A program made the position numbers and the translations under genes. Below, one piece after another: positions 11,756 to 20,985 of a stretch of 64,000 nucleotides of DNA; positions within the stretch are counted from its first letter, which is position 1, and each line of letters opens with the position of its first letter. The stretch is from assembly GCA_030734395.1 (NCBI GenBank), contig JAUZTG010000029.1, positions 62,001 to 126,000 on the forward strand. Reading direction: 5' to 3'. This DNA is from Sarocladium kiliense. Its lineage: Eukaryota > Ascomycota > Sordariomycetes > Hypocreales > Sarocladiaceae. The notes beneath the pieces were generated by a model. The model was not told the origin of the DNA. It made no database searches and saw nothing but the letters and a program-made list of their open reading frames with translations.

Positions 11756-12100
11756 ATGTGTCACGCGCACCCACGCCACCATCCTTGCAACCATACATCT
11801 GTGTCATGGTTCTTCTGTACAACAGCGTCATGTGATCTAAAACAAGGTACTAGTGAGCCTTGCTCAGAAGCACGCCTTGCCTTGGATCAGAGTGTCAAGA
11901 TGGACTGTCCCGTGAAGAGTTGCAAGTTCAAGCAGAAAGGCCCATTGTGGTTCTGCTGTGAGTGCAACCAAGGACCCAACACGATGGGATGGTGTACGAT
12001 GCCTAGGCGAGGTTCCAGATGGGACAGCAAGGGGCGTAACAAAGATTATGTAGCAACATGCGACCATGGCTGTTGCGAGGATTGCACTGCAGTGTGTTAG
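11756..12100 (+). CDS. Small Cys/His-rich protein, family member 3
   Basis: A 114-residue frame with the same architecture as member 2: N-terminal M-C-H...C-N-H...C-T-T-A-S-C, central CPVKSCKFKQKGPLWFCCEC, a WC, then C-D-H-G-C-C-E-D-C and a terminal Val-Cys-stop. The block xCPxxxCxFxxKGxLWxCCxC is clearly shared. The stop overlaps a good donor (GTTAGT at 12096). Splicing 12096-12153, with acceptor CAG and an upstream CTGAC branch-like site, joins in frame to an open frame ending at 12437. That would give a 207-residue form with a Ser/Lys/Arg-rich tail. Member 2 also ends TGT-TAG, which favours the short form. Function unknown; metal binding is an inference. Confidence 0.6.
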   Translation: MCHAHPRHHPCNHTSVSWFFCTTASCDLKQGTSEPCSEARLALDQSVKMDCPVKSCKFKQKGPLWFCCECNQGPNTMGWCTMPRRGSRWDSKGRNKDYVATCDHGCCEDCTAVC

Positions 12101-13194
12101 TTGCTTCGATCCAGGATTGAGACACAGGAACAGTCACTGACAAAGCCCTTCAGCTTCTTCCTTGGCTTCTTCCCCAGCTCCTCCGAGTCCGTCAGGTGGG
12201 AAAAAAAGATCGCACCGTTCCCCCTCATCGTCAGCATCCAACGGCTCGTCTAAGAAATCGTACTCTCGCAAAAGGAGTACAGCTGAGCAATGTACGAGGG
12301 GTAATAGCGGTGATGCATCGGGCCAATATGTCACCAGTGACTATCCTGTCATGGAGTATGAGTATTCCCCTGAATTGGCCAAGCCAAACTGGTCAAGCAA
12401 ATCAGTCAAGAAAAGTCACTATGGGAAGACCTGTTGAGGTAAGAAATGACGGCGGCAAAGACAGATTGGTCGTTAAGAGAATTCCAAAAGGCTTGCGTAT
12501 ATGATCCGAAGGGCGTACACGGGCAAAGTGCAACGAACACAATCAAACATTCATCTCCTTGCCATGTCTTCAGTAGCTCTTCTCGTTTCGATGAGTTTTA
12601 GCTCATTAGACAACCAGTCTACTTGAAGTCGAACACTCCCCATAGCCCCAAACGGCGATAACCGCCCTGTGTTATGGCCAGTCACTTATCCTTATCATCA
12701 TACATTGATTTTGGCCAAATTGCCTTGAAAGAGTAGTGGCCCGTCTGATCTCAATGACTGGGATGATGCTTCATAATAATTCGCGAGTGAACACGATTAC
12801 CTCTTACCACCTCATATCACTATTTAGGACGCCATCTTGGCATCGAAATTGCAATCTCCTACGGCGGATGAATTAAATCCACGACGTGAGAGCTGCATTA
12901 CAAGTAGTACTATTGGTCAGGAGATACACCCCCCAGTACACACTGCCTTACCTCGGTATAGGCGTACGACAACCTGTCCTAGGTTGATGCCATGCCGAGG
13001 GCCTCAGGAGAAGCTGGCACAATGTCTGTCATGGCCGCCTAGAATTTGCCAACTTCAAAATCCGGCTATGCATCTGCCAAAGAATGGGTCAATACATTGG
13101 CCACACGCCAGGATACCTGTCAGAGTGGCCAGTCGCCGTGGCAATCTGATCTGAACCAGACACCGTTGGTAGACAAATTTGCTATCAACCCACA
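12101..13194. other. Downstream region of Cys-rich member 3
   Basis: Contains the optional second exon of member 3 (12154-12437, Ser/Lys/Arg-rich and Tyr-containing) and then about 750 bp with no supported gene. No repeats or RNA genes were recognised. Confidence 0.4.
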
Positions 13195-13797
13195 ATGCAC
13201 ACTGCTTGTAGTATGAGAGGGCTGGAAGCACCATCCAGAATGTGTTATACAGCTCCCCTACGATCTACCACACATCCTAATGACGGGACGAGGCCGCCTA
13301 AGCATTATTGCGTCAAGGGTACACAAATGATGCTGATGAAGGAGACGGTATCAGTCAACGCAAGCGAGTGTGCCAGGTTATGTTGCATTATGGCAACGCA
13401 ACGCAACTCACTGTCTACCTGTAGCAGGCGGCGTAGGTGGCGTAGGAGTTATGCCCCGAAGTGGTCCGTAGGGGCTCAGGGGCCTCTAGCAACAGATCTC
13501 ACTCAAGCCGGCATAACCAACGCAATCGAATGGGATCGACGAGGTGGTGCGAAATGGTGCAGGATTGGCGTAGTCGCTGATCTGCCATGTGGCCATAACA
13601 TCATACGGCATGGGAAAAGGTTTGTGCCTCTTTCTGTTGGTTGTGTCGAACCGGGATCAGCATGTAGACCATGCGCCGTTGTCTATAGGCGAAAGTCTGT
13701 TTCGCCACAATGCAGGCACAGGCGTCTGGAACAGCGCCACAGAGTGTTGACGAACGGCACAGTACATCGCTTCAAATCGGTTTTTTGGGGGCGATGA
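13195..13797 (+). CDS. Doubtful Cys-rich ORF, possible fourth or remnant family member
   Basis: A 200-codon ATG-started frame with about 13 cysteines. It lies downstream of the three-member Cys-rich series on the same strand. It contains WC, PCGH and CVEPGSACRPC stretches, loosely similar in kind to the C-terminal Cys/His blocks of members 1-3, but it lacks the diagnostic LWxCCxC block. It could be a diverged relative, a decayed copy, or simply a chance open frame. No signal peptide and no splice signals are evident. Treat as a weak candidate. Confidence 0.25.
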   Translation: MHTACSMRGLEAPSRMCYTAPLRSTTHPNDGTRPPKHYCVKGTQMMLMKETVSVNASECARLCCIMATQRNSLSTCSRRRRWRRSYAPKWSVGAQGPLATDLTQAGITNAIEWDRRGGAKWCRIGVVADLPCGHNIIRHGKRFVPLSVGCVEPGSACRPCAVVYRRKSVSPQCRHRRLEQRHRVLTNGTVHRFKSVFWGR

Positions 13798-15163
13798 CGG
13801 CACTTTCTGGCTGGTGATCGGATGTTGGCGTCATGCTCTTGCCATTGGAAGAACGAAGGCCTGGATTATGTGACGAACCCTTGGGTTGCCCATGCCGGAT
13901 CGTGCGTAGTGACAGCGGCTCAGAGGAGCGGAGCAATGCCACGCGAGGGGCAGGGTGCCGTCCAGGGGGGCAGAGGGCAAGGTTCGAGGCAGTGGAGGCC
14001 TGAAACAGCCAGATTTAGGCGCTAAGCCAGGGTCATGCGTGCGGACGACAATGGCTTTCTTCAAAATGGGGGATGAAGCGGGATAAGTGGCGATGTTGCT
14101 GAGGGATCAAGCGGTGGAATGGCCGGAAAATGGTGATGCAGGTGTTGAACATGATGCACAATACGATACCTTGTGCATTTTGCGAGTGAGGCAGGTACGA
14201 AGCGCAACGCACGTTCCTGGAAGTGAGGTTGTGATGATGCAGGTGCGAAGCAGTTTGCGGATAAGTGACAGACACCTGTCCCTCCTTCCTTCCTGCATTC
14301 CTACGTGTTCCTCCCTCCCTGTCCCCTGATCCAGGCATCCCGTTCATCACCAACACCAACACGGCTTGCGCTTACACAATACATAAAATCCGACTCGCTC
14401 TCGTCAATCAATGAAATACACTTCTCGACCTGTTCGTCACAATCGACCTGCGTCCAAAAGACCATCCCAGGCGTGACCCTTGCCTGTTGCTGCACATCAC
14501 ATCCCTTCCCGGCCTGGCTTCGCCTTCAGAGTGCTCGTTTCGGGTGTCAAGGCTTCAATCTCAGCCCCCCAATCCACGCCGCCTCCTCACCCCGGTCCTG
14601 GCCTCCAGTCATAAGTCTGGCCTTCACTCTTCGTCTCCTCCCGTCATCCACCCTCATCCTCCATCGTCCCACTCGCCTGGTCTCACTACTTTGCAACTTC
14701 ATCTTGCTAGGTCGCCGCTGTTGTGCACGGTCCGTCCTCGCTACATACTAGCACCTTTCCCTCCGTTGACTGCTCCACGGCTTCAGACCATCGCCAGCCA
14801 ACCCTGAAACTCTCCCCCCATCGTCCGTTTGCTGCAACTCTCCATCGCATCGATCGTCTCTCAACGACAGCCGGAAACAATCCCACCATTGTTGCATCTT
14901 TCCACGTCGCCCGCGAAACGAGAAGGAATCATGCCTACCTCTCTGGAATCATCAAGGCCCATCATGGCACCGTCGGTATGTAATCCTCGCCCTTAACCCT
15001 CCTTGCCCCCCAACCAGCCAACTGCCGAGCCAAAGCTTGTCATAGCGCGCGCGACCTTCACTTTTGCCCATTCTTCAACTTCCTTATTCCCCATCATCCG
15101 CCTCCTTCCCTCTCTTCACCCTTACATTTTTCCTCTCTACCACGACCACCTCACGTGGCCAGG
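13798..15163. other. Intergenic region and pyrimidine-rich leader
   Basis: No supported gene. From about 14270 the plus strand is strongly pyrimidine-rich, as in fungal promoters and long 5' leaders. An ATG at 14931 opens a 15-codon stretch running into GTATGT at 14976, a good donor. A matching acceptor is GTGGCCAG just before 15163. The leader of the next gene may therefore be spliced and carry a short upstream ORF that overlaps its start codon. Confidence 0.4.
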
Positions 15164-15502
15164 ATGACGACCGCTGATCCCAAGACGCAACAGGCGCGCA
15201 CCTCGGTCCGCTACAGCACATACAGCGTCGCAGCACCGTCCTTTACTCCCACTGTTCAATCCTCTGACTCGACCGATGGTGAGCTGCGCACCATCGCGGT
15301 CGGTCTCGACCGCATGGAGAACAAGGCCCTATCCTCTCAACGCGTAGCCCTTACCGAAGAGAAGACGGATAATATGCGGAAGCTCGCTCTCGGCGCGAAG
15401 CTGGAGCGCGCTCTGGATCGACGAATGAGCAGTCAAGATGCTGTCATGCGGCCGAGAGGCAAGAGCGTGTCCGCGGAGAAGGATGCGGAAAAGAGTGGTT
15501 AA
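15164..15502 (+). CDS. Small conserved hypothetical protein
   Basis: A 112-residue protein, Ser/Thr-rich at the N-terminus, followed by a charged helical segment (LRTIAVGLDRMENKALSSQR) and a C-terminal block KLERALDRRMSSQDAVMRPR. This block resembles a motif in short uncharacterised Pezizomycotina proteins; that is recollection, not a search result. No signal peptide or membrane segment is seen. Start: the ATG at 15164 follows a probable acceptor (GTGGCCAG), so a 5'-leader intron (about 14976-15162) is likely. Spliced that way, an upstream ATG at 14931 would be read out of frame and stop just past the main ATG. Confidence 0.55.
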   Translation: MTTADPKTQQARTSVRYSTYSVAAPSFTPTVQSSDSTDGELRTIAVGLDRMENKALSSQRVALTEEKTDNMRKLALGAKLERALDRRMSSQDAVMRPRGKSVSAEKDAEKSG

Positions 15503-16378
15503 ACGCCTGCGAGCAACAGTACGACTACATCTCTCGAAGACGCAGAGTACCATCGCGCTTCTCGAAGCCTTGCAGAACACCAGACTTCCCTTCACGAGTA
15601 ACACCAGGCGCTTTCCTGCGTCCTAACAGTTGCGCGACTACATCCGACATTCGACGTCAACCAGGGCTGCGGATTTCTTGAAGCATGAAGTTTTACAGGG
15701 TCAACGCAGCTAACTCCTACACTACCATGATTTGGAATCTACGTACCCTACCCGTACTCTGGCGATGGCTCCTTCCACCAAGACATGGATCTGGTTGGAC
15801 GTGTGGAATGTCTCACTGCATTTGATTTCGCGCCTGGGTTTGCAGCTATTTTTTTTCTTTCAAGTCGTCACATATGAACACCTGGACACCCTGTGTTTTC
15901 TTCTGCATACGTTATTTCCATACAGCACGAATGAATTCGGTCCTGGAGGGCTGATCTATAAGGAATGGGAAGGGTGTGAGTAGCACTGTACATACATCTA
16001 GACAAACAGCGATGTCAACACAGATGCCACGAATTGCAATTGTTTACGCCCTCGATTGTGCACATACAAATGAAGATCGACATTAAAGTAAAGAGGAAAG
16101 ATGTTCCACCCCTGAGTTACACGCATTTCCTTTTGTCTCGGATATTTGTGAGACAGTGTCTCGACATGCGCACGCTGGCTCCGTGTCCGCTAGGGAACTG
16201 CTAAGCCTTGTCCTCGTCGACCGTGGAAGGAGAATCCTCAAGACTCGGGCGGGTGCAGCCTGCTCGCGCCGAAATATACAATCGCCTTGCTATGCTGGAG
16301 GTCATCACACACAGCGCCTTCTCCTCCTTCCGCCATTATGTAATGTTGTCCTCTGGGTCACGGAGGAGTCACAGTGCC
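15503..16378. other. Intergenic, convergent 3' flanks
   Basis: Holds the 3' flank of the small hypothetical gene and, on the other strand, that of sec72. Short frames here are unsupported. A T-rich run (ttttttttct) occurs near 15849. No gene seen. Confidence 0.45.
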
Positions 16379-16987
16379 TTACTGCCCCTTCTTCTTGCTG
16401 ATCGCCGCTTCGATCTCCTTCAGCAAGCTCACTAAGTCCCCTTCCTCTCCTTCAACCTCCAGGCCATTCTTAACCCATGTCCTCGCTTCCTCCAACCTGC
16501 CCATCTCGACCAGGCACCTTCCTCTCCTCCACCATGCCTTCGCATTCCCCGTCCTCCGTGCCTCCACACTCGTCTCTGCATCGACCGCCCCCTCTGGCCA
16601 ATTCTGTAAAGCCATGTGTGCCTGTGCCCTGTTCGCCAGCAAACCGCTGACCTCCTCCCTAACGAGGGCCGCAGGTTCCCACGCAGGGCGGCCCAGAGCC
16701 ATCTGGACGCCGAGTGAGTACATTTTGATGGCCTCATCATATTTTCCTTTGCGGTACTCGGCATTGCCACCGTCACGTAGCTTTGAGATGTTGGCAGAGC
16801 GTTTGGGGTTGGCCGGGACCGGACCGGGGATGCCGTTGGGTGTTTCGACTGTGAGAAGGGCACGGTGGAGGATGTTGAGCTGGTCAAGCTCGGCGGTGAG
16901 AGCGCGGGAGGGCTGGAGGGTTGTGATAGCTTTGGACTGGGGGTCCATCTGCAGTGGGAGCAGGTTGAAGTGCGTGAGGTCTGTCAT
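16379..16987 (-). CDS. sec72: Sec72-like subunit of the ER post-translational translocon
   Basis: A 202-residue TPR protein. Sec72 is the cytosolic TPR subunit of the Sec62/63/71/72 complex, which docks Hsp70 for post-translational import into the ER. The N-terminus carries the LLPLQMDPQSKAITTLQ element typical of filamentous-fungal Sec72. A TPR array covers about residues 80-190, with the markers GNAEYRKGKYDEAIKMYSLG, ANRAQAHMALQNWPEGAVDA and AWWRRGRCLVEMGRLEEA. There is a short Lys-rich end (KKKGQ). No intron is needed. The only close alternative is another small TPR co-chaperone, but the MDPQSK and MALGRPAWEP blocks favour Sec72. Confidence 0.88.
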   Translation of the reverse strand: MTDLTHFNLLPLQMDPQSKAITTLQPSRALTAELDQLNILHRALLTVETPNGIPGPVPANPKRSANISKLRDGGNAEYRKGKYDEAIKMYSLGVQMALGRPAWEPAALVREEVSGLLANRAQAHMALQNWPEGAVDAETSVEARRTGNAKAWWRRGRCLVEMGRLEEARTWVKNGLEVEGEEGDLVSLLKEIEAAISKKKGQ

Positions 16988-18100
16988 GTTGGGCAGCTGA
17001 GAGTGTTTGCGCCCGTTCGGATTGCCGTATGGAGAAGTGTGCGAGATTGCTGCTCTGGAATTATTGCAGCTGTTGTCTCTCTTCGTCGTGTAAAGTACAG
17101 GGGTCGGGTATTGAGTTGTGATGTGGTGATTGTTGCTGGTCGATATAGGTGGTTACCGGTTTTCATGAAGTATGGTAAGGAAAGGCGGCGAGTGGGAAGG
17201 ACACCTTACTTCAAAGGGTCCTTCTTATCTTATCGCGTCGCAATGGCTGATGTCAACCTGACTACCCTAAATGCCATGTCACACCCACCACCAATGACGA
17301 TCAAATAATGATCCTCCGATTCTCATTGCCCTGATAACAATGACTTGTGCCGTCTGTCCTTAAAATTTTGAGCTCCTCGGATATTAACAAGAATCAATCT
17401 GCTTTCCTAGTGCCACAGCGTTGTCATCGGGGTTTCACATTGTGTTATCGTTCTGGGTATACCAACCAGATCACGATGCGTAATATCGGCCTCGCTTGTT
17501 CAGCTGTGGGGAATCCCCTGGAATTAATACCCAGCACATCTTTATAATGACGTAAACCTCGAGCCTTGCAACAACTCAGCGGAGGGTTTTGACTCTGAGC
17601 TGAACGGAATACTGTAAGAACGGCGAGGCACCAGACAGATGGAAGTACATTCGCGAGAATACATCCAGTGACAAGGGTGGTACATTCGAGTAATGTTCAT
17701 GATTGACTTGGATTTCTGTGCTTTATTTTCGGGGGAGACCGAGTTCCCAATGACTTGGGGCCCATGTAGAAACACATTCCATTGCAAAGAACCCGTCCGT
17801 CCGCCCTTTATTCCTTCGTTTTCCCTAGCCGGGGCGCACGCGACGACGTCTTTTCATCTCCTCCACTTCGCATCATCATCCACCGATCTTTCCTATCCCT
17901 CCCCTACGTCCGTCGTCCAGCCCCCCTCACAGCAAAACAAGTATTCCCTTGTGAACCGCCACGCGCCAATCTAATGAAATGCACGAGAAAAGACAGACAA
18001 TGTGAAGTGTTCTTGTTACCCTGACCGGGGTAGTAAGGTAGTCGTGGTGTTCATGAGAATGGTTGGGTCATGAAGTCGGGCCACTGCTCCTCTTCCCCAT
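16988..18100. other. sec72 promoter region and uL13 3' flank
   Basis: The minus-strand sec72 gene is driven from the left part of this 1.1-kb region. The right end is the 3' flank of the uL13 gene. Only short unsupported frames are present, and no element was recognised. Confidence 0.45.
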
Positions 18101-19099
18101 TTAGTAGCCAAGGGCCGCAAGAGCCTCCGTAGTCTCCTTCTTGGTGGCAGCGTTCTTCTTTGCGTCGGACAGTTGTCGGGCAGCCACCTTCTTGCGCTCG
18201 TAGTAGGCAGAGCTCTTCGCCTTTCTCCGCTCCTCAAGACTGTAGGCAGAAGTGTTAGTGATGCTGTCTCATGGCAAGCCGTAGCGACAAGGAGTAAATG
18301 ACATACCGAGCGACGACGTCCTGGTACTTCCAGCCAACCTCGTGGCTGAGACGGCCAACGGTGCAGTACTTGCGGCCGGGCTGCAGGCGAAGCACACGGA
18401 GAGCCTGGGGAACGACCATCTTCTTCTGCTTGTCGTACGGGGGAGGGACACCCTCGAAGACCTTCAGGCGCTCCAGGGCGGCAGCACCACGGGCAGTCTT
18501 GTGGGGGATCATACCACGGACGGCCTTGTAGAAGATTCGGGAGGGGGCGCGGAAGTGGAAGGGACCACCGCGAGTCGGGTTGTAACGGGTCATCTTGCGG
18601 AGATAGGCGTGGTACTTCACTATGAGGGGGTCAGTGATGATTCGGGTAACCTTGGCTTTGATGGCTTTGATTGTGCGTCGATTTTGCAAAGCCACCGCGG
18701 GGCCAATCGAGGGGATCTAGACGTACGCTTCGCGCGGAAGAACTCGCCGGAGATGTTGAGGGCCTCGCAGCGGACAACGACGATCTTCTGACCGTTGAGG
18801 AGCTGCTTAGCAACGATGCTGGCCAAGCGGCCGAGCAGGTGGCCCTTGCCATCGATAACGACCTGCATCAAAGAAACATGGTCAGCCTCGGATATCTTCT
18901 GATGTGCTGCTTCTGTTGCTTGAGTATTCCGACAACCATCAAGGCGACGCTTCCTTTGCAACAGGTCTGGCACTCTTGAATGAGGCGACTTCCACATCCA
19001 GGCCTTCCTTTCTGCCCTCCCGGCGCTGATCTGATGGTTGTTGTGTACTGCTCGATGGCATCATGGGGTGGTACTCACGACCGACTCGAACGACGACAT
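18101..19099 (-). CDS. rpl16: 60S ribosomal protein L16 (uL13)
   Basis: A large-subunit ribosomal protein of 202 residues, the standard fungal length. Four exons on the minus strand: 19099-19079 (only MSSFESV), 18862-18727, 18619-18307 and 18239-18101. Phases are consistent at every junction and donors are GTGAGT, GTACGT and GTATGT. Landmarks in order: VVIDGKGHLLGRLASIVAKQ, NISGEFFRAK-LKYHAYLRK, TRGGPFHFRAPSRIFYKAVR, KYCTVGRLSHEVGWKYQDVV and a Lys-rich C-terminus ending ALAALGY. The first intron (about 216 nt) is the longest. A very short first exon before a long intron is typical of fungal ribosomal protein genes. Identity is certain; exon ends are inferred from splice signals and family conservation. 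Confidence 0.96.
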
Positions 19100-19836
19100 G
19101 ATGCCGATTCTTTGGTGATCGAAGGATTGGCGAAAAGAAGAAGAGACAAATCCTCGAGCCCGGTGCCGACGAGAATCTGTTGCTTCCGCTGTGGTTGTGG
19201 AGTTAGTAGGATGAAGGTAGTCGCGACGTTTGCCTTGCCCTGTGAGAAAATCCAGTTGGCTGTGGTGGCAGAAGGGCCCAGTGTGCTGGAGCGGATCCAT
19301 GAGGACTAGCGCAACCGGTAGGTCTTCGGAGCCCTATCCAACCTGTGGCTGGACCACAAACATTTTGGTGTCAGTGTGGCGGTGTCCTGTGGCGCCACCA
19401 CAGTGGGGCTAAAGCGGAAGGATGGAAGTGGCTTAAATTACGCCACACTGGGAATTGAGTGATGGGTCTCTCTCCCCACGACTTCTACTACCTTACTTGC
19501 TATGGCTTGCATGAAAATGATCATAATGCAGAAGGAGCAGGGAGCCTAACGAGAAAGAACCGCATTGTTTAAAACAGGCTGTTTTTTGGGTCCCAAGTGT
19601 CGATTGCAATACTTTAGGGGGCGCCAAGCATCCAGAGTGAACTCGCTTTTGGATACAATCGGAACGGTACAGTAACTTCTATGAATGATGCACTTGTCTC
19701 ATCGTGAATCTGAGCTGAAACCGATCCCGGCGCTGAACTAATCTATCAAACGAAACAGGGCAAAGCAATGCAATACAGGGCGAGGAGCAACTTCCTAGAC
19801 CAAGTCGCATTCAGCTATACACATCGCCTCAAAGCC
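19100..19836. other. Upstream region of uL13 / 3' flank of the BAG gene
   Basis: About 740 bp. The left portion should contain the uL13 promoter (minus strand), the right portion the BAG-protein 3' UTR. No motif was confidently assigned. Confidence 0.45.
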
Positions 19837-20715
19837 TCATATGCCTCCAGGACGCTCCTTACCCACAACGACGTCTAATTCCTTCAACAAAGACTGTGCT
19901 TCTTGCACCTGTTCTTTGCGCCGCGCTCTAACTTCGGGGATGCCCTCAGTCTCAACTCCATCCAGCTTGAGCAGGATCTGTTGCAGGACAGATTCCGACA
20001 GCTTGCGATGCTCCTCCTCCTTCCTCTTCGCGTCCGTAGGTGGCGCAGCAATAAATTGCTTGGAGAGTGGAAGCCACTTGTCCGTGAACTCAGCACGCAA
20101 CTCATCCAACTTCGCCATCGGACCACTTGCTGCCGCTGCCTGCGCCTGATTTGAACCAGACGCTTCCTTCTTATCTGATGCCTTCTTGCTCTTCTTCTTC
20201 TTGCGGCGACGGGACTTCGTTCCATCAACAATGACTTCCTCTTCTTCCTCTGATGTGCTGCCAGCGACTTCGCCTTCAGGCAATACCGCCATTACTTCGC
20301 TCTTGTTCTTCACTCCATATTCACGAACAGGTGCCGAAGCATCCTTCAGCTGTCTGCCCTTGTAGAGAAGCTTGATGCGGTTCGCGAATCGCTGTGGGAG
20401 ATCCATCATAACACAGATGCGGTTCCGCACGTCTACCACTCGCAGCTTGCCGTCACCAATTGAGTAAGCTGGAAACTGAGTAGGGTAAATCACACCCTTG
20501 TTTTTGATCAAGAGTACGTCGTCTTCTGGGTCGGGGCGCCCAGCGCGAGATCGAGCGCGAGGCCGGGTTTCGGGAAGACCGAGGGATGGATCTTCGAGGT
20601 CCTGGGAGGTGATGTAGCTGAAGTCTTCGTCGGTCACAGCAGGACCACTGCCAGACATAGAACTGTAGGGAGAGATCTGTTCGCGGCTACTAGACCATCC
20701 GTATCTCGACATGGT
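19837..20715 (-). CDS. Ubiquitin-like/BAG-domain co-chaperone
   Basis: BAG proteins bind the Hsp70 ATPase domain and act as nucleotide-exchange factors. The frame encodes, in order: an acidic/Ser-rich linker, a ubiquitin-like region (RFANRIKLLYKGRQLKDASA and flanks), an acidic run plus a Lys/Arg-rich patch (KSRRRKKKKSKKASDKKEA), and a C-terminal BAG helical domain ending before KERPGGI. From the first in-frame ATG (20715) the protein is 292 residues. The frame stays open upstream to 20985 (90 more codons) and encodes a likely membrane helix (VPPSIVYSSLAALVAVPLTM) directly before that Met, as in membrane-anchored fungal BAG proteins. No ATG exists on this strand between 20716 and about 21508, so the true N-terminus is uncertain: a far-upstream exon or non-AUG start is possible. 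Confidence 0.82.
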   Translation of the reverse strand, partial: TMSRYGWSSSREQISPYSSMSGSGPAVTDEDFSYITSQDLEDPSLGLPETRPRARSRAGRPDPEDDVLLIKNKGVIYPTQFPAYSIGDGKLRVVDVRNRICVMMDLPQRFANRIKLLYKGRQLKDASAPVREYGVKNKSEVMAVLPEGEVAGSTSEEEEEVIVDGTKSRRRKKKKSKKASDKKEASGSNQAQAAAASGPMAKLDELRAEFTDKWLPLSKQFIAAPPTDAKRKEEEHRKLSESVLQQILLKLDGVETEGIPEVRARRKEQVQEAQSLLKELDVVVGKERPGGI

Positions 20716-20985
20716 AAGGGGAACCGCAACAAGAGCCGCAAGACTGCTGTAGACAATGGAAGGCGGGACGCCCAGAGTCTCCGAGATGTACTCGTTCGAT
20801 CCCTGGAGGGTACTTCCGAGGTGCACAAGAGTCTCGTTGAGGTAGGCCGTGATGTTTTGCAAAGCACCAGAAGATGCCACGGCGGCCTGGCTGGAATCCA
20901 CCTTGCCTGGTGTTAAAGGTGGCCTGGGGAAGGACACCTCAAAATCTGGGAAATCGATATGGCGTAGGGGTATCAAGCGGTGCAA

